A stretch of 64,000 nucleotides of DNA from Rhizobiales bacterium dw_265 (GCA_018449595.1 JAAVUU010000001.1:744001-808000), one strand, 5' to 3'; shown: positions 49,847 through 58,967, counted from the stretch's first letter. The notes: generated by a model from the letters alone, not told the origin. Made by a program: numbers and translations.

Positions 49847-52325
49847 CCCGTATCAGTGCGTCTTCATTCTCGTGCAGAATAGCCTCGTCCACCGCCCCCG
49901 CAACCATCTCGCGGGAAATTTCCAGCAGCGCCGGCACCGCCAGCGGCGACACCCGGTCCAGCCGCCGCGTCACGATCCGCTTCTTCACCCGCGCCAGCAT
50001 GTCGCCCAGCCTGGCAATGTCCAGCAATCCGGTTCCCGCATCCTGGTAGGTGGCGCGCAACAGCACATGGTCGGGCTCGTGTTCCCTGAGAACATCGTAA
50101 ATAAGGTCTGAAGAAAAGGTCACCTGGCGGCTGGACTTCTCCTTGCCGGGAAAGCGGCGCTGGATCAGACCCGCGATGATGGCGCAGTTACGGAAGGTGC
50201 GCTTGTAGAGATTGGACTCCGCCAGCCAGTTGTCCAGATCGTCGCCCAGCATGTCCTCGTCGAACAGCGCATCCATGTTCGCATTGCCCCCATCTTTCTC
50301 GGAAGACATGTCCTTCGCCGCCCACACCGCCAGGGCATATTCGTTGGCGACAAAGCCCAGCGGATGATAGCGCCCCCGCTCCAGCCGCCGCGTCAGCAGC
50401 ATGCCCAGCGTCTGGTGCGCCAGCCGCCCCTCGAAGGGATAGCAGACCAGATAGTGGCGATTGCCGCGCGGGAAAGTCTCGACCAGCAACTGGCCGGGTT
50501 TGGGAATCACGCTGCGCCATTCCTGGATCTTCAGCCATTCCTGCACCGGCTCGGGCAGCTTGTGCCAACCCTCCGGCGCCGACACCATCTCGCGCACCCG
50601 CTGGGCCAGGAAGGTCGAAAGCGGAAACTTGCCGCCATTGTAGCTGGGGATTTGCGCATTGGGGTCGCTGGTCTTGGTGACAAAGGCGCCGGTCTCGCGC
50701 AGGCCCTCGAACCGCAGCACGTCGCCGGCAAAGACAAAGGTGTCGCCGGGCGAAAGCTGCTCGATGAAATACTCTTCCAGCTCGCCCAGCTTGCGGCCGC
50801 CGGCGCCGGCGGGGCGGCCTTTGGATTGCAGGCGTATCTCCACCATCGGGTCTTCGACGATCACGCCGGCATTCAGGCGGTATTCCTGCGCCAGGCGCGG
50901 ATGGGCGAGACGGTAGCGGCCCTGATCATTCTTGCGCAGGCGCGCATAACGGTCATAGCGGCGCAAGGCATAGCCGCCAGTGGCGACGAATTCCACCACC
51001 GCGTCGAAATCCTCGCGCGTCAGATGCGCATAAGGCGAGGCGCTGCGGACTTCCATGAACAAGGCTGTGGCATCGAAGGGCGCGGCGCAGGCGGTGCCCA
51101 GCACATGCTGCGCCAGCACGTCCAGCCCGCCCGCCTTCTGGCGTTCGCCGTCCAGTTCGCCCGCCAGCACCGCATCGCGCGCGGCATGGCATTCCAGCAC
51201 TTCGAAACGGTTGGCGGGCACCAGCAGCGCGGCGGACGGCTCATCCAGCCGGTGATTGGCGCGGCCGATGCGCTGCACCAGGCGCGCCGCCCCCTTGGGC
51301 GCGCCGATGCAGATCACCTTGTCCACCGCGCCCCAGTCGATGCCCAGATCGAGCGTCGAAGTGCAGACCACGGCGCGCAATGCGCCCCTGGCCATCGCCG
51401 CTTCCACCTTGCGGCGCTGCTCGATGGCCAGCGAGCCGTGATGCAGGGCGATGGGCAGGTTGGAATCGTTGACCGCCCACAATTCCTGGAAGGTGCGCTC
51501 CGCCTGGCTGCGGGTGTTGACGAAGATCAGCGCCGTTTTCGCATCATGGATCGCCGCCATCACATCCAGCATGGCGTGGCGCGCCAAGTGACCGGCCCAG
51601 GGGACATAGGAATCCGAGGCGCTGATCTCGATCCTGGGCTTCGCGCCGCCCTTGGCGATGACGATGGCCGACAGCGCTTCTCCTTCCATGGGCTGCGGCA
51701 TCAGGAAGCGCTGCAACGGCGCAGGGTCTTTCACTGTCGCCGACAGGCCGACGCGGCGATGCCCCGGCGCCAAGGTGGAAAGCCGCGCCAGCCCCAGCGC
51801 CAGCAGATCGCCGCGCTTGGAATTGGCCAGGGCATGCAGTTCGTCCAGCACCACCGTTTTCAGGTTTTCGAACATCTGGGGCGCACGCGGATGCGCCAGC
51901 AGCAGGCCCAATTGCTCCGGCGTCGTCAAAAGAATATCGGGCGGGGTGTGGCGCTGGCGCTGGCGGCGCGCCGCGCTGGTGTCGCCGGTACGGGTCTCCA
52001 CCATCACGGCCAGGTTCATCTCGGCGATGGGCGCATCCAGATTGCGCGCCACGTCCACCGCCAGCGCCTTCAGCGGCGAGATATAGAGCGTGTGCAGACT
52101 GCTTTTGCGCGATCGCCCCGCACGCGAAGCGGACAATTTAAAAGCGTGCCTGCCGGCGAGATCAATCAGGGTCGGCAGGAAACCCGCCAGGGTCTTGCCG
52201 CCGCCGGTGGGCGCCACCAGCAGCACGCTTTCACCGCGCGCGGCGTGATCCAGCAACGCAAGCTGATGGGCGCGCGGCTGCCAACCGCGCGAGGCGAACC
52301 ATTGCAGGAATTCGGGCGGCAGCAT
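49827..52325 (-). CDS. lhr: Ligase-associated DEXH-box DNA helicase (Lhr-like)
   Basis: An 832-residue superfamily 2 helicase: Q-like RAHQLALLDHA, Walker A APTGGGKT (38-45), DELH (161-164), SATVKDP (motif III), HHGSLAIEQRRKVEAAM and TSTLDLGIDWGAVDKVICIG with QRIGRANHRLD (motifs V, VI), followed by the Lhr-type winged-helix and C-terminal domains (LLTRRLERGRYHPLGFVANE). The length and the pdeM neighbour identify the ligase-associated type, which unwinds DNA 3'-5' during repair. Probable start is ATG at 52325. Confidence 0.92.
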   Translation of the reverse strand: MLPPEFLQWFASRGWQPRAHQLALLDHAARGESVLLVAPTGGGKTLAGFLPTLIDLAGRHAFKLSASRAGRSRKSSLHTLYISPLKALAVDVARNLDAPIAEMNLAVMVETRTGDTSAARRQRQRHTPPDILLTTPEQLGLLLAHPRAPQMFENLKTVVLDELHALANSKRGDLLALGLARLSTLAPGHRRVGLSATVKDPAPLQRFLMPQPMEGEALSAIVIAKGGAKPRIEISASDSYVPWAGHLARHAMLDVMAAIHDAKTALIFVNTRSQAERTFQELWAVNDSNLPIALHHGSLAIEQRRKVEAAMARGALRAVVCTSTLDLGIDWGAVDKVICIGAPKGAARLVQRIGRANHRLDEPSAALLVPANRFEVLECHAARDAVLAGELDGERQKAGGLDVLAQHVLGTACAAPFDATALFMEVRSASPYAHLTREDFDAVVEFVATGGYALRRYDRYARLRKNDQGRYRLAHPRLAQEYRLNAGVIVEDPMVEIRLQSKGRPAGAGGRKLGELEEYFIEQLSPGDTFVFAGDVLRFEGLRETGAFVTKTSDPNAQIPSYNGGKFPLSTFLAQRVREMVSAPEGWHKLPEPVQEWLKIQEWRSVIPKPGQLLVETFPRGNRHYLVCYPFEGRLAHQTLGMLLTRRLERGRYHPLGFVANEYALAVWAAKDMSSEKDGGNANMDALFDEDMLGDDLDNWLAESNLYKRTFRNCAIIAGLIQRRFPGKEKSSRQVTFSSDLIYDVLREHEPDHVLLRATYQDAGTGLLDIARLGDMLARVKKRIVTRRLDRVSPLAVPALLEISREMVAGAVDEAILHENEDALIRDAMRVE

Positions 52326-52364
52326 GGCGAGAACAAACCATGACCATGCGGCGGAAAGCGAGTC

Positions 52365-53090
52365 TTATTTATCCACCTGAACCGCCAGCAGCCGGTTCAG
52401 TTCGGCCTCCGGCGTGCCGTAAAAACTGCCGGCGACCTGTTCGATGCCCGCGCGGTTGACCAAGGTCAGCTGGCCGCGCCGCGTCGTCACCAGGCCGCGG
52501 CGTTCAAAGCCGTGGATCGCCACGGTGATGCCGGCGCGGCGCACCCCCAGCATCACCGCCAGGAATTCATGGGTCAGCGGCACGGCATTGGTGGTCATGC
52601 GGTCATGCGCCATCAACAGCCAGCGCGCCAGCCGCTGCTCCAGCTTGGCGCGGCCGTTGGCCAGCGCGGTCTGCGCCGTCTGGATCATGAAGCCCTGCGC
52701 CGATTTCAGCATCAGGGCGCGCAGGGTTTCGCTTTGCGCCATGGCGCCGCACAGCACATCGGCATGAATGCGGTGGCCGACGCCGCCGATCTGCATGTAG
52801 GTGGAATGCTGGGCGCGATTGTCGCCCATGATCAGCGGCACGCCGGTGATGCCCTCATAACCGATGACGCCGACCTCGATGCGATGATCCTGCGCATCCA
52901 CCGCCACCACCGAGGCGACGCCGATCTCCAGGAAATAGGCATGGGCGATCGGCTTGTGCGGCACCTCGATGACCTGGTGTTCCTTCAGGGTCACCTGCTC
53001 GAGATGGGGCCCGATCAGATCCCAGTCGCCCAGCGCGACACCGTGCAGAAGCCGGTTGCGGATTCCGGCGCGTGCATGCGCTTCTAACAT
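52365..53090 (-). CDS. Crp/Fnr-family transcriptional regulator
   Basis: A 241-residue regulator with an N-terminal cNMP-type sensor (HLEQVTLKEHQVIEVPHKPI, AYFLEIGVASVVAVDAQDHR, IEVGVIGYEGITGVPLIMGD) and a C-terminal winged helix (LTHEFLAVMLGVRRAGITVA, IHGFERRGLVTTRRG). It lacks the N-terminal Cys cluster of true Fnr. The ATG at 53090 is preferred; the frame extends upstream through a different, better-supported small ORF. The signal is unknown. Confidence 0.85.
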   Translation of the reverse strand: MLEAHARAGIRNRLLHGVALGDWDLIGPHLEQVTLKEHQVIEVPHKPIAHAYFLEIGVASVVAVDAQDHRIEVGVIGYEGITGVPLIMGDNRAQHSTYMQIGGVGHRIHADVLCGAMAQSETLRALMLKSAQGFMIQTAQTALANGRAKLEQRLARWLLMAHDRMTTNAVPLTHEFLAVMLGVRRAGITVAIHGFERRGLVTTRRGQLTLVNRAGIEQVAGSFYGTPEAELNRLLAVQVDK

Positions 53091-53245
53091 TTCGCCAGCC
53101 CCACAAGGATGCGCGGCAGGGCCCCGCAGCCGTTCCGCATCGCGTCGCGCGTCGCGGCCCAGTCGAAAATAGCGGTAAGCGACCGAAACCATACGATTTT
53201 TTCGGTACGGAAGCGTACCCGAACCGGATGCCTTGCAAATGCCAT
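53084..53245 (-). CDS. Possible 53-residue leader ORF before the Crp-family gene
   Basis: A strong ribosome-binding site (GGAGAGGAG) precedes an ATG at 53245. The product is basic, begins MAFARHPVRVRFRTEKIVW and has two Cys near its end; its stop TAG lies 4 bases into the Crp gene, so translation of the two would be coupled. Two hairpins (ACCGAAA/TTTCGGT and GGTACG-GAAG-CGTACC) lie within it. It resembles no family known to me, and a chance ORF is possible. The remainder of the 53091-53417 gap is promoter region. Confidence 0.4.
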   Translation of the reverse strand: MAFARHPVRVRFRTEKIVWFRSLTAIFDWAATRDAMRNGCGALPRILVGLAKC

Positions 53246-53301
53246 TGGGCGCTCCTCTCCAACCCGAATATTCCTTCAGTATGCGAACAGTCGAGCATAA
53301 A

Positions 53302-53313
53302 TCAGTATACTGA
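53302..53313. promoter_or_regulatory. Perfect 12-base palindrome TCAGTATACTGA
   Basis: A perfect palindrome about 57 bases upstream of the leader ORF start. TCAGTATGC at 53277-53285 repeats one half-site. It is a candidate operator for the Crp-family gene, perhaps for autoregulation, though it does not match the CRP consensus TGTGA-N6-TCACA. Confidence 0.35.
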
Positions 53314-53417
53314 CGAATATGCACATTGCCGCCACAGTCGCGGCAGGCGTCTTGCGCGCCATGGGAAGGAAACGGCTGTACGAAGGGATCGGTTGCCTCC
53401 GTCTACCGGAAAAATGG

Positions 53418-54194
53418 CTACCGGAAAAATTCGATCACGGCCTGGCGGGTTTTGCGATCGCCCACCGCCGACATGTGGTCGCGGCCGGGAATGGTCACCG
53501 CCCGGCCATCAGCAAAAACCGCGGCCAGCGGTTCGGGCGCCCCCGCCGTCTCGTCCTCGCTGCCATCCACCACCAAAATGGGGGAGGCCAGCGCCGCCAG
53601 CGCCTCGTGCGAGAGACGCGGCGACATCGCCCGCATGCAGGCGGCCAGCGCCAAGCGGTCCTTGCCCGGCTGGTCGGCGAAAGCGCGAAACATCTTGCCG
53701 CGCGGATCGGTGATGCTGTCCTTGTCCGGCGTCAACAGCGCATCGGCCAGCATGGCGCGCGCCGCCGGCGCGGTGATCTTTTCCTGCAGATAGGTTTCGC
53801 CCACACCGGCGATAGCCAGCCGCACCACCCGTTCGGGATGCGCCGCCAGCAAGCGCAGGCCGATAAAGCCGCCCATCGAATAACCGCAGACAAAGGCGCG
53901 GGCCAGGCCGCAGGCCTGCATCACCGTCACCACATCCTCAGCCATGCGGTCATGGCCGTACAGCGCCGGATCATGCGGCTTGCCGCTGTCGCCATGGCCG
54001 CGGCAATCCATCGCCACCAGCGAGAACCCCGCCTCGGTCAGGCCGGCGAACCAGCCGGTGGATTTCCAGTTCTGCATCCGGCTGGAGCCGAAGCCATGCA
54101 CCAGCATGACGGCTGGACCACTTGTTGGATTTGAAGGGGCGTGGCGCTCATAGGCCAACTCTATACCATCGCTGGCGGTCACAAATTCGGGCAT
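53418..54194 (-). CDS. Alpha/beta hydrolase
   Basis: A 258-residue hydrolase with VMLVHGFGSSRMQNW (oxyanion region), MDCRGHGDSGKP, the nucleophile elbow VCGYSMGGFIGLRL, acid residue ILVVDGSEDETAG and catalytic His in GRDHMSAVGD. It resembles esterases and haloperoxidase-like hydrolases; the substrate is unknown. GGAGA before the ATG at 54194 supports that start. The last five codons including the stop are tandemly duplicated: CTACCGGAAAAAT occurs at 53403-53415 and 53418-53430 on the plus strand. Confidence 0.85.
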   Translation of the reverse strand: MPEFVTASDGIELAYERHAPSNPTSGPAVMLVHGFGSSRMQNWKSTGWFAGLTEAGFSLVAMDCRGHGDSGKPHDPALYGHDRMAEDVVTVMQACGLARAFVCGYSMGGFIGLRLLAAHPERVVRLAIAGVGETYLQEKITAPAARAMLADALLTPDKDSITDPRGKMFRAFADQPGKDRLALAACMRAMSPRLSHEALAALASPILVVDGSEDETAGAPEPLAAVFADGRAVTIPGRDHMSAVGDRKTRQAVIEFFR

Positions 54195-54253
54195 GAACCA
54201 TTCTCCATCTCGCCACGCTCGCAAAGACGCCGGCCTGTGTCTATAAACACGCC

Positions 54254-54631
54254 ATGAAAAAATGGCTTTTCATTGCCGCCCTGACCGGCGCCGCCGGAGT
54301 CGCGATCTCGGCCTTCGGCCAGCATGCGCTGGCGGGCAATATCGAGCCGCGCCTGCTGTCCACTTTCGACACCGCCGGGCGCTATCAATTGATCCATGCC
54401 GTGGCCATGGGCCTGGCGGCGCTGGCGGCGCGGGGGCCGGCGCGCAAACTGGCCGACGCGGCGGCGGTGCTGTTTTTCGTCGGCATCATCCTGTTTTCGG
54501 GCTCGCTGTATGTGTTGGTGCTGAGCGGCGTCCGCGCCATCGGCATCATCACGCCGTTCGGCGGCCTGGCGCTGATCGCGGGCTGGGTGCTGCTGGCGCT
54601 GGCCGCGCGCAAGCTGGAGGAAACACCGTGA
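54254..54631 (+). CDS. DUF423 family membrane protein
   Basis: A 125-residue protein with four hydrophobic helices. AALTGAAGVAISAFGQHAL, FDTAGRYQLIHAVAMGLAAL and ITPFGGLALIAGWVLLAL are the standard blocks of DUF423. The function is unknown. It is the first gene of a tight operon with copC and copD: its TGA overlaps the copC GTG (GTGA). Confidence 0.88.
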   Translation: MKKWLFIAALTGAAGVAISAFGQHALAGNIEPRLLSTFDTAGRYQLIHAVAMGLAALAARGPARKLADAAAVLFFVGIILFSGSLYVLVLSGVRAIGIITPFGGLALIAGWVLLALAARKLEETP

Positions 54632-54960
54632 GGAAACTCGCCCTGCTGCTGTTGCTGGCCGCCACCTCGGCCCTGGGCCATGCGAAGCTGGTTTCGTCTG
54701 AACCCGCAGCCAGGGCGAAGGTGAAATCGCCGCAGCAGATCAAGCTGACCTTCTCCGAAACGCTGGAGCCCGCGTTCAGCGGCGCCACCCTCACCGATGC
54801 GGCGGGCCGCAACCTGCCGGTGCCGGCGGCGGTGGGCGCCAGCGCCATCACCCTGTTGCCCATGGCGCTGAAGCCCGGCGGCTATACCGTGACCTGGCAC
54901 GGCGTCGGCCACGATACCCATCGCATGAGCGGCAGTTTCGGCTTCACGGTCGTCCCGTGA
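54628..54960 (+). CDS. copC: CopC-family periplasmic copper-binding protein
   Basis: A 110-residue protein with a signal peptide (KLALLLLLAATSALG) whose cleavage would leave His as the first residue (HAKLVSSEPAARA), the known copper ligand of CopC. A second ligand region is HGVGHDTHRMSGSF. The beta-barrel core QIKLTFSETLEPAFSGATL matches the family. It carries Cu(II) in the periplasm, probably to CopD. GGAGG precedes the GTG start, and the stop overlaps copD. Confidence 0.88.
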   Translation: MRKLALLLLLAATSALGHAKLVSSEPAARAKVKSPQQIKLTFSETLEPAFSGATLTDAAGRNLPVPAAVGASAITLLPMALKPGGYTVTWHGVGHDTHRMSGSFGFTVVP

Positions 54961-55790
54961 CCATGGCGCTGATCGCGGCGGCCCGCGGCCTCTACTTCCT
55001 GGCCGCGATGCTGCTGTTCGGCGGCGAGGCCTTTGCCGCGCTGCTGCGCGCCCGCCTGCCGGCGATCGCGCCGGTGAAAATGGCGGCGCCGCGCTGGGCG
55101 GCCTGGGCGGTGGCGCTGGTCGCGGGATGCGCCTGGGCAGGATTGGCCGCGATGCAGATGGCCGACGCCCTGGACAGCCAGGTGATGGTGCGCAGCGCCA
55201 CCGATACCCTGTTCGGGCAACTCTTCCTGGCGCGCATGGCGGCGCTGGTCCTGCTGGCGGCAGTGTTCGCCCTTATGCGCGGCCATCGCTTGGCCGCCCT
55301 GATCGCCGCCGCCTTGCTGGTGCTGCCCGCCGCCACCAGCCATGCCGCCGTCGCCAGCCCGGCGGGCTTCATCGCCATCGGCGGCACGCTGGATGCGGTG
55401 CATCTGCTGACGGCGGGATTCTGGATCGGCGGGCTGATGGTGCTGGCGCTGCTGTTCGCGCGCAAGGAGCCCAACATCCTTTTGGCCCTGTCGCTGTTCT
55501 CGGATTGGGCGTTGGTGGCGGTGCTGCTGCTGGTGATGACCGGAATGATCGATGCGCTGCAGGTTCTGCTGGGCAACAAGGGCGCGATGGCGCCGCCATA
55601 TCTGGCGGTGCTGGGCGCCAAGCTGCTGCTGGTCATCGTCATGCTGGGGCTCGCCGCCGTCAACAAATTCAAGCTCATGCCCAAAGCCGACGACCGCACC
55701 ATCGCCCGCAATGCCGCCTTCGAACTGGGCCTGGGCGCTATCGTGGTGCTGCTGGCGGGCGCGCTGGGCCAGTTGCAGCCGGTTCTTTAG
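54957..55790 (+). CDS. copD: CopD-family copper resistance/import membrane protein
   Basis: A 277-residue protein with about eight membrane helices, including LYFLAAMLLFGGEAFAALLR, GGTLDAVHLLTAGFWIGGLM (the CopD core with His) and LLVIVMLGLAAVNKFKLMPK. The family moves copper across the inner membrane together with CopC. A GTG at 54957 overlaps the copC stop (GTGA); an ATG two codons later is possible. It overlaps the convergent otsA gene by 53 bases. Confidence 0.88.
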   Translation: MTMALIAAARGLYFLAAMLLFGGEAFAALLRARLPAIAPVKMAAPRWAAWAVALVAGCAWAGLAAMQMADALDSQVMVRSATDTLFGQLFLARMAALVLLAAVFALMRGHRLAALIAAALLVLPAATSHAAVASPAGFIAIGGTLDAVHLLTAGFWIGGLMVLALLFARKEPNILLALSLFSDWALVAVLLLVMTGMIDALQVLLGNKGAMAPPYLAVLGAKLLLVIVMLGLAAVNKFKLMPKADDRTIARNAAFELGLGAIVVLLAGALGQLQPVL

Positions 55791-57195
55791 CGGCCCCGCC
55801 GGCGATGAAGTCCGCCAGGGCCTGCACGCCGCGCGCTTCGCCCTGCCGCCCCAGCAGGGCCTTGAGGAAGCGGTCGCCCCAGGCGGCGATGTCATTGTCC
55901 AGCATCGTCGCATACAGTTCGGCATGGCGAGTCTTGCGTTCCGCCAGCGGCATCGCCATGGCGCGCGCGATGGCCGCCGCGACGGCGTCGGGGTCATAGG
56001 GGTTCACCAGCAGCGCCGCACCGAATTCGTCGGCGGCGCCGGCGAAGCGCGACAGGATCAGCACCCCGGGGTCCTCGGGGTCCTGGGACGCGACATATTC
56101 CTTGGCCACCAGGTTCATGCCGTCGCGCATCGGCGTCACCAGGCCCACCCGCGCGGCGCGATACAGCCCCGCCAGCGCGGTGCGGCTGTAGGGCCGGTTG
56201 ACATAGCGCACCGGCGCCCAGCTGGCGTCGCTGAAGGCGCCATTGATGCGGCCGCTGATGGCGTTCACCGCCTGCTCCATCTCGGAATATTCCTTGATCT
56301 GACTGCGGCTCTTGGGCGTGATCTGCAGATAGGTGATCTGGCCATGCCATTGGGGATGGGCGATCAGGAAACGCTCATAGGCTTCCAGCCGGTTGGGAAT
56401 GCCCTTGGAATAGTCCAGCCGGTCCACCCCGATCATCAGGCTGCCGGGAATGGAGTTCAGCACCTGCTGCACAAAGCGCGTCCTGACCGAGCGGCCGGCC
56501 AGGCGGGTGAAGTCGCGGGTCTCGATCCCCACCGGAAAGGTGCCGATGCGCATGCCACCGCCGCCCAGCCGGTGGGAGATGTGCGACGGCGCGCCCAGTT
56601 CCTTGGCCAGGTAGCGCGCGAAATTTGCGGCGTCGCCATCGGTCTGGAAGCCCACCAGGTCATAGGAGCCCAAGGCCGGGATCAGGGTCTCGTGATTGGG
56701 CATGGCGGTGAGGATTTCCGGCGGCGGCAGCGGAATGTGCAGGAAAAAGCCGATGCGGTTGTCCAGCCCGCGCGCGCGCAACGCCTTGGCCAGCGGAATC
56801 AGGTGATAGTCATGCACCCAGACGATGTCGTCGGGCGCCAGCACCTTGGCCAGCTCGTCGGCGAAACGCTCGTTGACGCGCAGATAGCCCGACAGGTCGC
56901 GGCGCGAGAATTCCGCAAGGTCCAGGCGATAGTGGAAGATCGGCCACAGCACCCGGTTGGCGAAGCCGTTGTAATATTCGTCGAAATCTTCCGGCGGCAG
57001 GTCGGTGACGATGTAGCTGTTCCGGCCCTTCTTCAGGGTCTTGACCTGGGGCGTGTCGCTGACCTCGCCCGACCAGCCCAGCCAGACGCAGGGATGCGAC
57101 CTGAGCGTGGCCTTGAGCGCGACCTCCAGGCCGCCGGGATTGCCGCCCGCCCCGGGAATGGCGACACGGTTGGAGATTATGAAGATGCGTGCCAA
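55738..57195 (-). CDS. otsA: Alpha,alpha-trehalose-phosphate synthase (UDP-forming)
   Basis: A 485-residue GT20 enzyme joining UDP-glucose and glucose-6-phosphate to trehalose-6-phosphate. Visible blocks: [82 protein letters not shown] (Arg and Lys of the donor site) and [16 protein letters not shown]. No in-frame ATG is available at the expected N-terminus; TTG at 57195 preceded by GGGAGGA gives MARIFIISN. It overlaps the end of the GH15 gene by 19 bases and closes the trehalose cluster. The C-terminal 20 residues are Ala/Pro-rich. Confidence 0.95.
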   Translation of the reverse strand: MARIFIISNRVAIPGAGGNPGGLEVALKATLRSHPCVWLGWSGEVSDTPQVKTLKKGRNSYIVTDLPPEDFDEYYNGFANRVLWPIFHYRLDLAEFSRRDLSGYLRVNERFADELAKVLAPDDIVWVHDYHLIPLAKALRARGLDNRIGFFLHIPLPPPEILTAMPNHETLIPALGSYDLVGFQTDGDAANFARYLAKELGAPSHISHRLGGGGMRIGTFPVGIETRDFTRLAGRSVRTRFVQQVLNSIPGSLMIGVDRLDYSKGIPNRLEAYERFLIAHPQWHGQITYLQITPKSRSQIKEYSEMEQAVNAISGRINGAFSDASWAPVRYVNRPYSRTALAGLYRAARVGLVTPMRDGMNLVAKEYVASQDPEDPGVLILSRFAGAADEFGAALLVNPYDPDAVAAAIARAMAMPLAERKTRHAELYATMLDNDIAAWGDRFLKALLGRQGEARGVQALADFIAGGAAKEPAATGPARPPAAPR

Positions 57196-58967
57196 TAGCG
57201 GTCCTCCCAGCTCTGGCTCAGCCGCATAGCGCTGAGGATGACGCCCGCCATGGAATAGGTTTGCGGGAAATTGCCCCACAGCGCGCCGGTGTGGGGATGA
57301 ATGTCTTCGGCCAGCAGGCCATACGGGTTGCGCAAAGCGAGCGCATCCACATAACGGTCCCGCGCCTCTTCGCGGCGGCCGAGCGCCGCCAGCGCGTCGA
57401 TCAGCCAGAAACGGCAGACCAGGAATTCGGTTTCCGGCAGGCCGAAATCGTCTTCCGCGGCATAGCGCATGACATGGCGGCCGCGCACCAGGTCCTGCTC
57501 GATGGCGGCCACGGTGGAGGCAAAGCGCGGATCGCGGGCGTCGATCAGCCCCAGTTCGGGCAGCAGCAGCACGCTGGCATCCATATCGTCACTGCCCTCG
57601 GCGACGGTGAAGGCGTTGCGCTTGCCGTTCCACACCCGCGCCAGCAGTTCCTTGCCGATGGCATCGGCTTGCGCCCGCCAGTGCGCCGCACGGTCGGCCA
57701 GCCCCAACTGTGCGGCAATGGCGGCGATGCGGTTGACCCCGGCCCAGCACATGGCGCCGGAATGCGCATGCACGCGCTTCCTGCCACGGAATTCCCAGAT
57801 GCCGGCGTCAGGCTGCAGCGCCAGCGCGGCGCATTGCTGCGCCATCTTTTCCAGCAGGCGGAACAGGCTTTCATCGCCCGGCGCCGGCAGCCGGCGGTCG
57901 AAGAACATCGGCGTCGCCGCCAGGATGACGCTGCCATAGGCGTCGTGCTGCACCTGGTCCACCGCGGCATTGCCGATGCGCACCGGGCCATGGCCTTCAA
58001 AGCCCTTGAGGTCGGGCGCGATCCATTCCGTCAGGTCTTCCGACGGCACGATGCCGTAGCAGGGCTTGAGCGTGTCCTCATTGCCGGCGATGGAAAGGAT
58101 ATAGGCAATATATTGTTCCATGGTGCGGGTGGCGCCGATGGCGTTCAACGCCTTGACCACGAAATAGGCGTCGCGCAGCCAGCAATAGCGATAGTCCCAG
58201 TTGCGCCCCGAGTGCGGCGCTTCCGGCAGCGATGTGGTCAGGGCGGCGACAATGCCGCCGGTCTCCTCGAAAGTGGTCAGCTTCAAGGTGATGGCGGCGC
58301 GGATGCTGGCGTCCTGCCATTCATAGGCGATGGCCAGCCGGCGCACCCATTCGGCCCAATAGTCGCGGGTGCGTTCGCAGAAATCGCGCACCGTGGAAGA
58401 GATGTCGCCCATGAAGGGCTCGTCGGGGCCCAGCACCAGGTGCAGCGGCCGCGTCAGCGCGAACGGTGTTTCCTGCTGGATATAGGACAACGGCGCATCG
58501 GTGGTCAGCCGCACCAGCGCCGGTTCGCCATAGCTGACATGGCTGGAACCCGCCACCCGCCGCTTCATCGGGGTGCCGTAGAACTGGGTGGGGCGGACGC
58601 GGATTGTGACTCGCGGCAGCCCCGCCGCGGGTTCGATGATCCGCATCAGTTGCGGCGGACGCAAGATGCGGCCGAAATTGCGCAGTCGCGGCGCGAAGTC
58701 GGTGATCTTGACCTGCGCCCCATCCTCGGCGGTCAACACCGTGGTGACGATGGCGGTGTTGCGGTCATATTGGGAGCGGCGCGCCACCTGGCGGTCCAGC
58801 ACCACATCGGCAAAGCCTTTTTCCTCGTCGCCCGCGATCAGCCGGCTGAACACCGGATCGCTGTCGAAGCGCGGAAAGCACCACCACACCAGCTGGCCCT
58901 GGGTGTTGACCAGGGCGGCGATGCGGCCATTGCCGATCACGGCGAGGTCCAGCGGCGTCGCGGTCAT
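57177..58967 (-). CDS. GH15-family glycoside hydrolase, copy 2 (between otsB and otsA)
   Basis: A 596-residue protein with an N-terminal beta-sandwich and a C-terminal (alpha/alpha)6 barrel. Core blocks are NWDYRYCWLRDAYFVVKAL, GPVRIGNAAVDQVQHDAYGS and YGLLAEDIHPHTGALWGNFP, the last holding the Glu expected as catalytic base. In the first paralogue the matching block ends YGE; here it is YGS, a difference near the substrate site. GH15 includes glucoamylases and trehalases; lying between otsB and otsA, a trehalase or related alpha-glucosidase is the best guess. The ATG overlaps the otsB stop (ATGA). Confidence 0.88.
   Translation of the reverse strand: MTATPLDLAVIGNGRIAALVNTQGQLVWWCFPRFDSDPVFSRLIAGDEEKGFADVVLDRQVARRSQYDRNTAIVTTVLTAEDGAQVKITDFAPRLRNFGRILRPPQLMRIIEPAAGLPRVTIRVRPTQFYGTPMKRRVAGSSHVSYGEPALVRLTTDAPLSYIQQETPFALTRPLHLVLGPDEPFMGDISSTVRDFCERTRDYWAEWVRRLAIAYEWQDASIRAAITLKLTTFEETGGIVAALTTSLPEAPHSGRNWDYRYCWLRDAYFVVKALNAIGATRTMEQYIAYILSIAGNEDTLKPCYGIVPSEDLTEWIAPDLKGFEGHGPVRIGNAAVDQVQHDAYGSVILAATPMFFDRRLPAPGDESLFRLLEKMAQQCAALALQPDAGIWEFRGRKRVHAHSGAMCWAGVNRIAAIAAQLGLADRAAHWRAQADAIGKELLARVWNGKRNAFTVAEGSDDMDASVLLLPELGLIDARDPRFASTVAAIEQDLVRGRHVMRYAAEDDFGLPETEFLVCRFWLIDALAALGRREEARDRYVDALALRNPYGLLAEDIHPHTGALWGNFPQTYSMAGVILSAMRLSQSWEDRYWHASS

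Noticed and set aside
50364..52343. 659-codon plus-strand frame across the Lhr gene
   Set aside because: It is the antisense shadow of a helicase with all motifs in order and has a low-complexity, domainless product.
52365..53324. N-terminal extension of the Crp-family regulator to 53324
   Set aside because: The extra 78 residues do not resemble the family, and the same DNA holds a small ORF with a strong ribosome-binding site in another frame; the ATG at 53090 gives a normal length.
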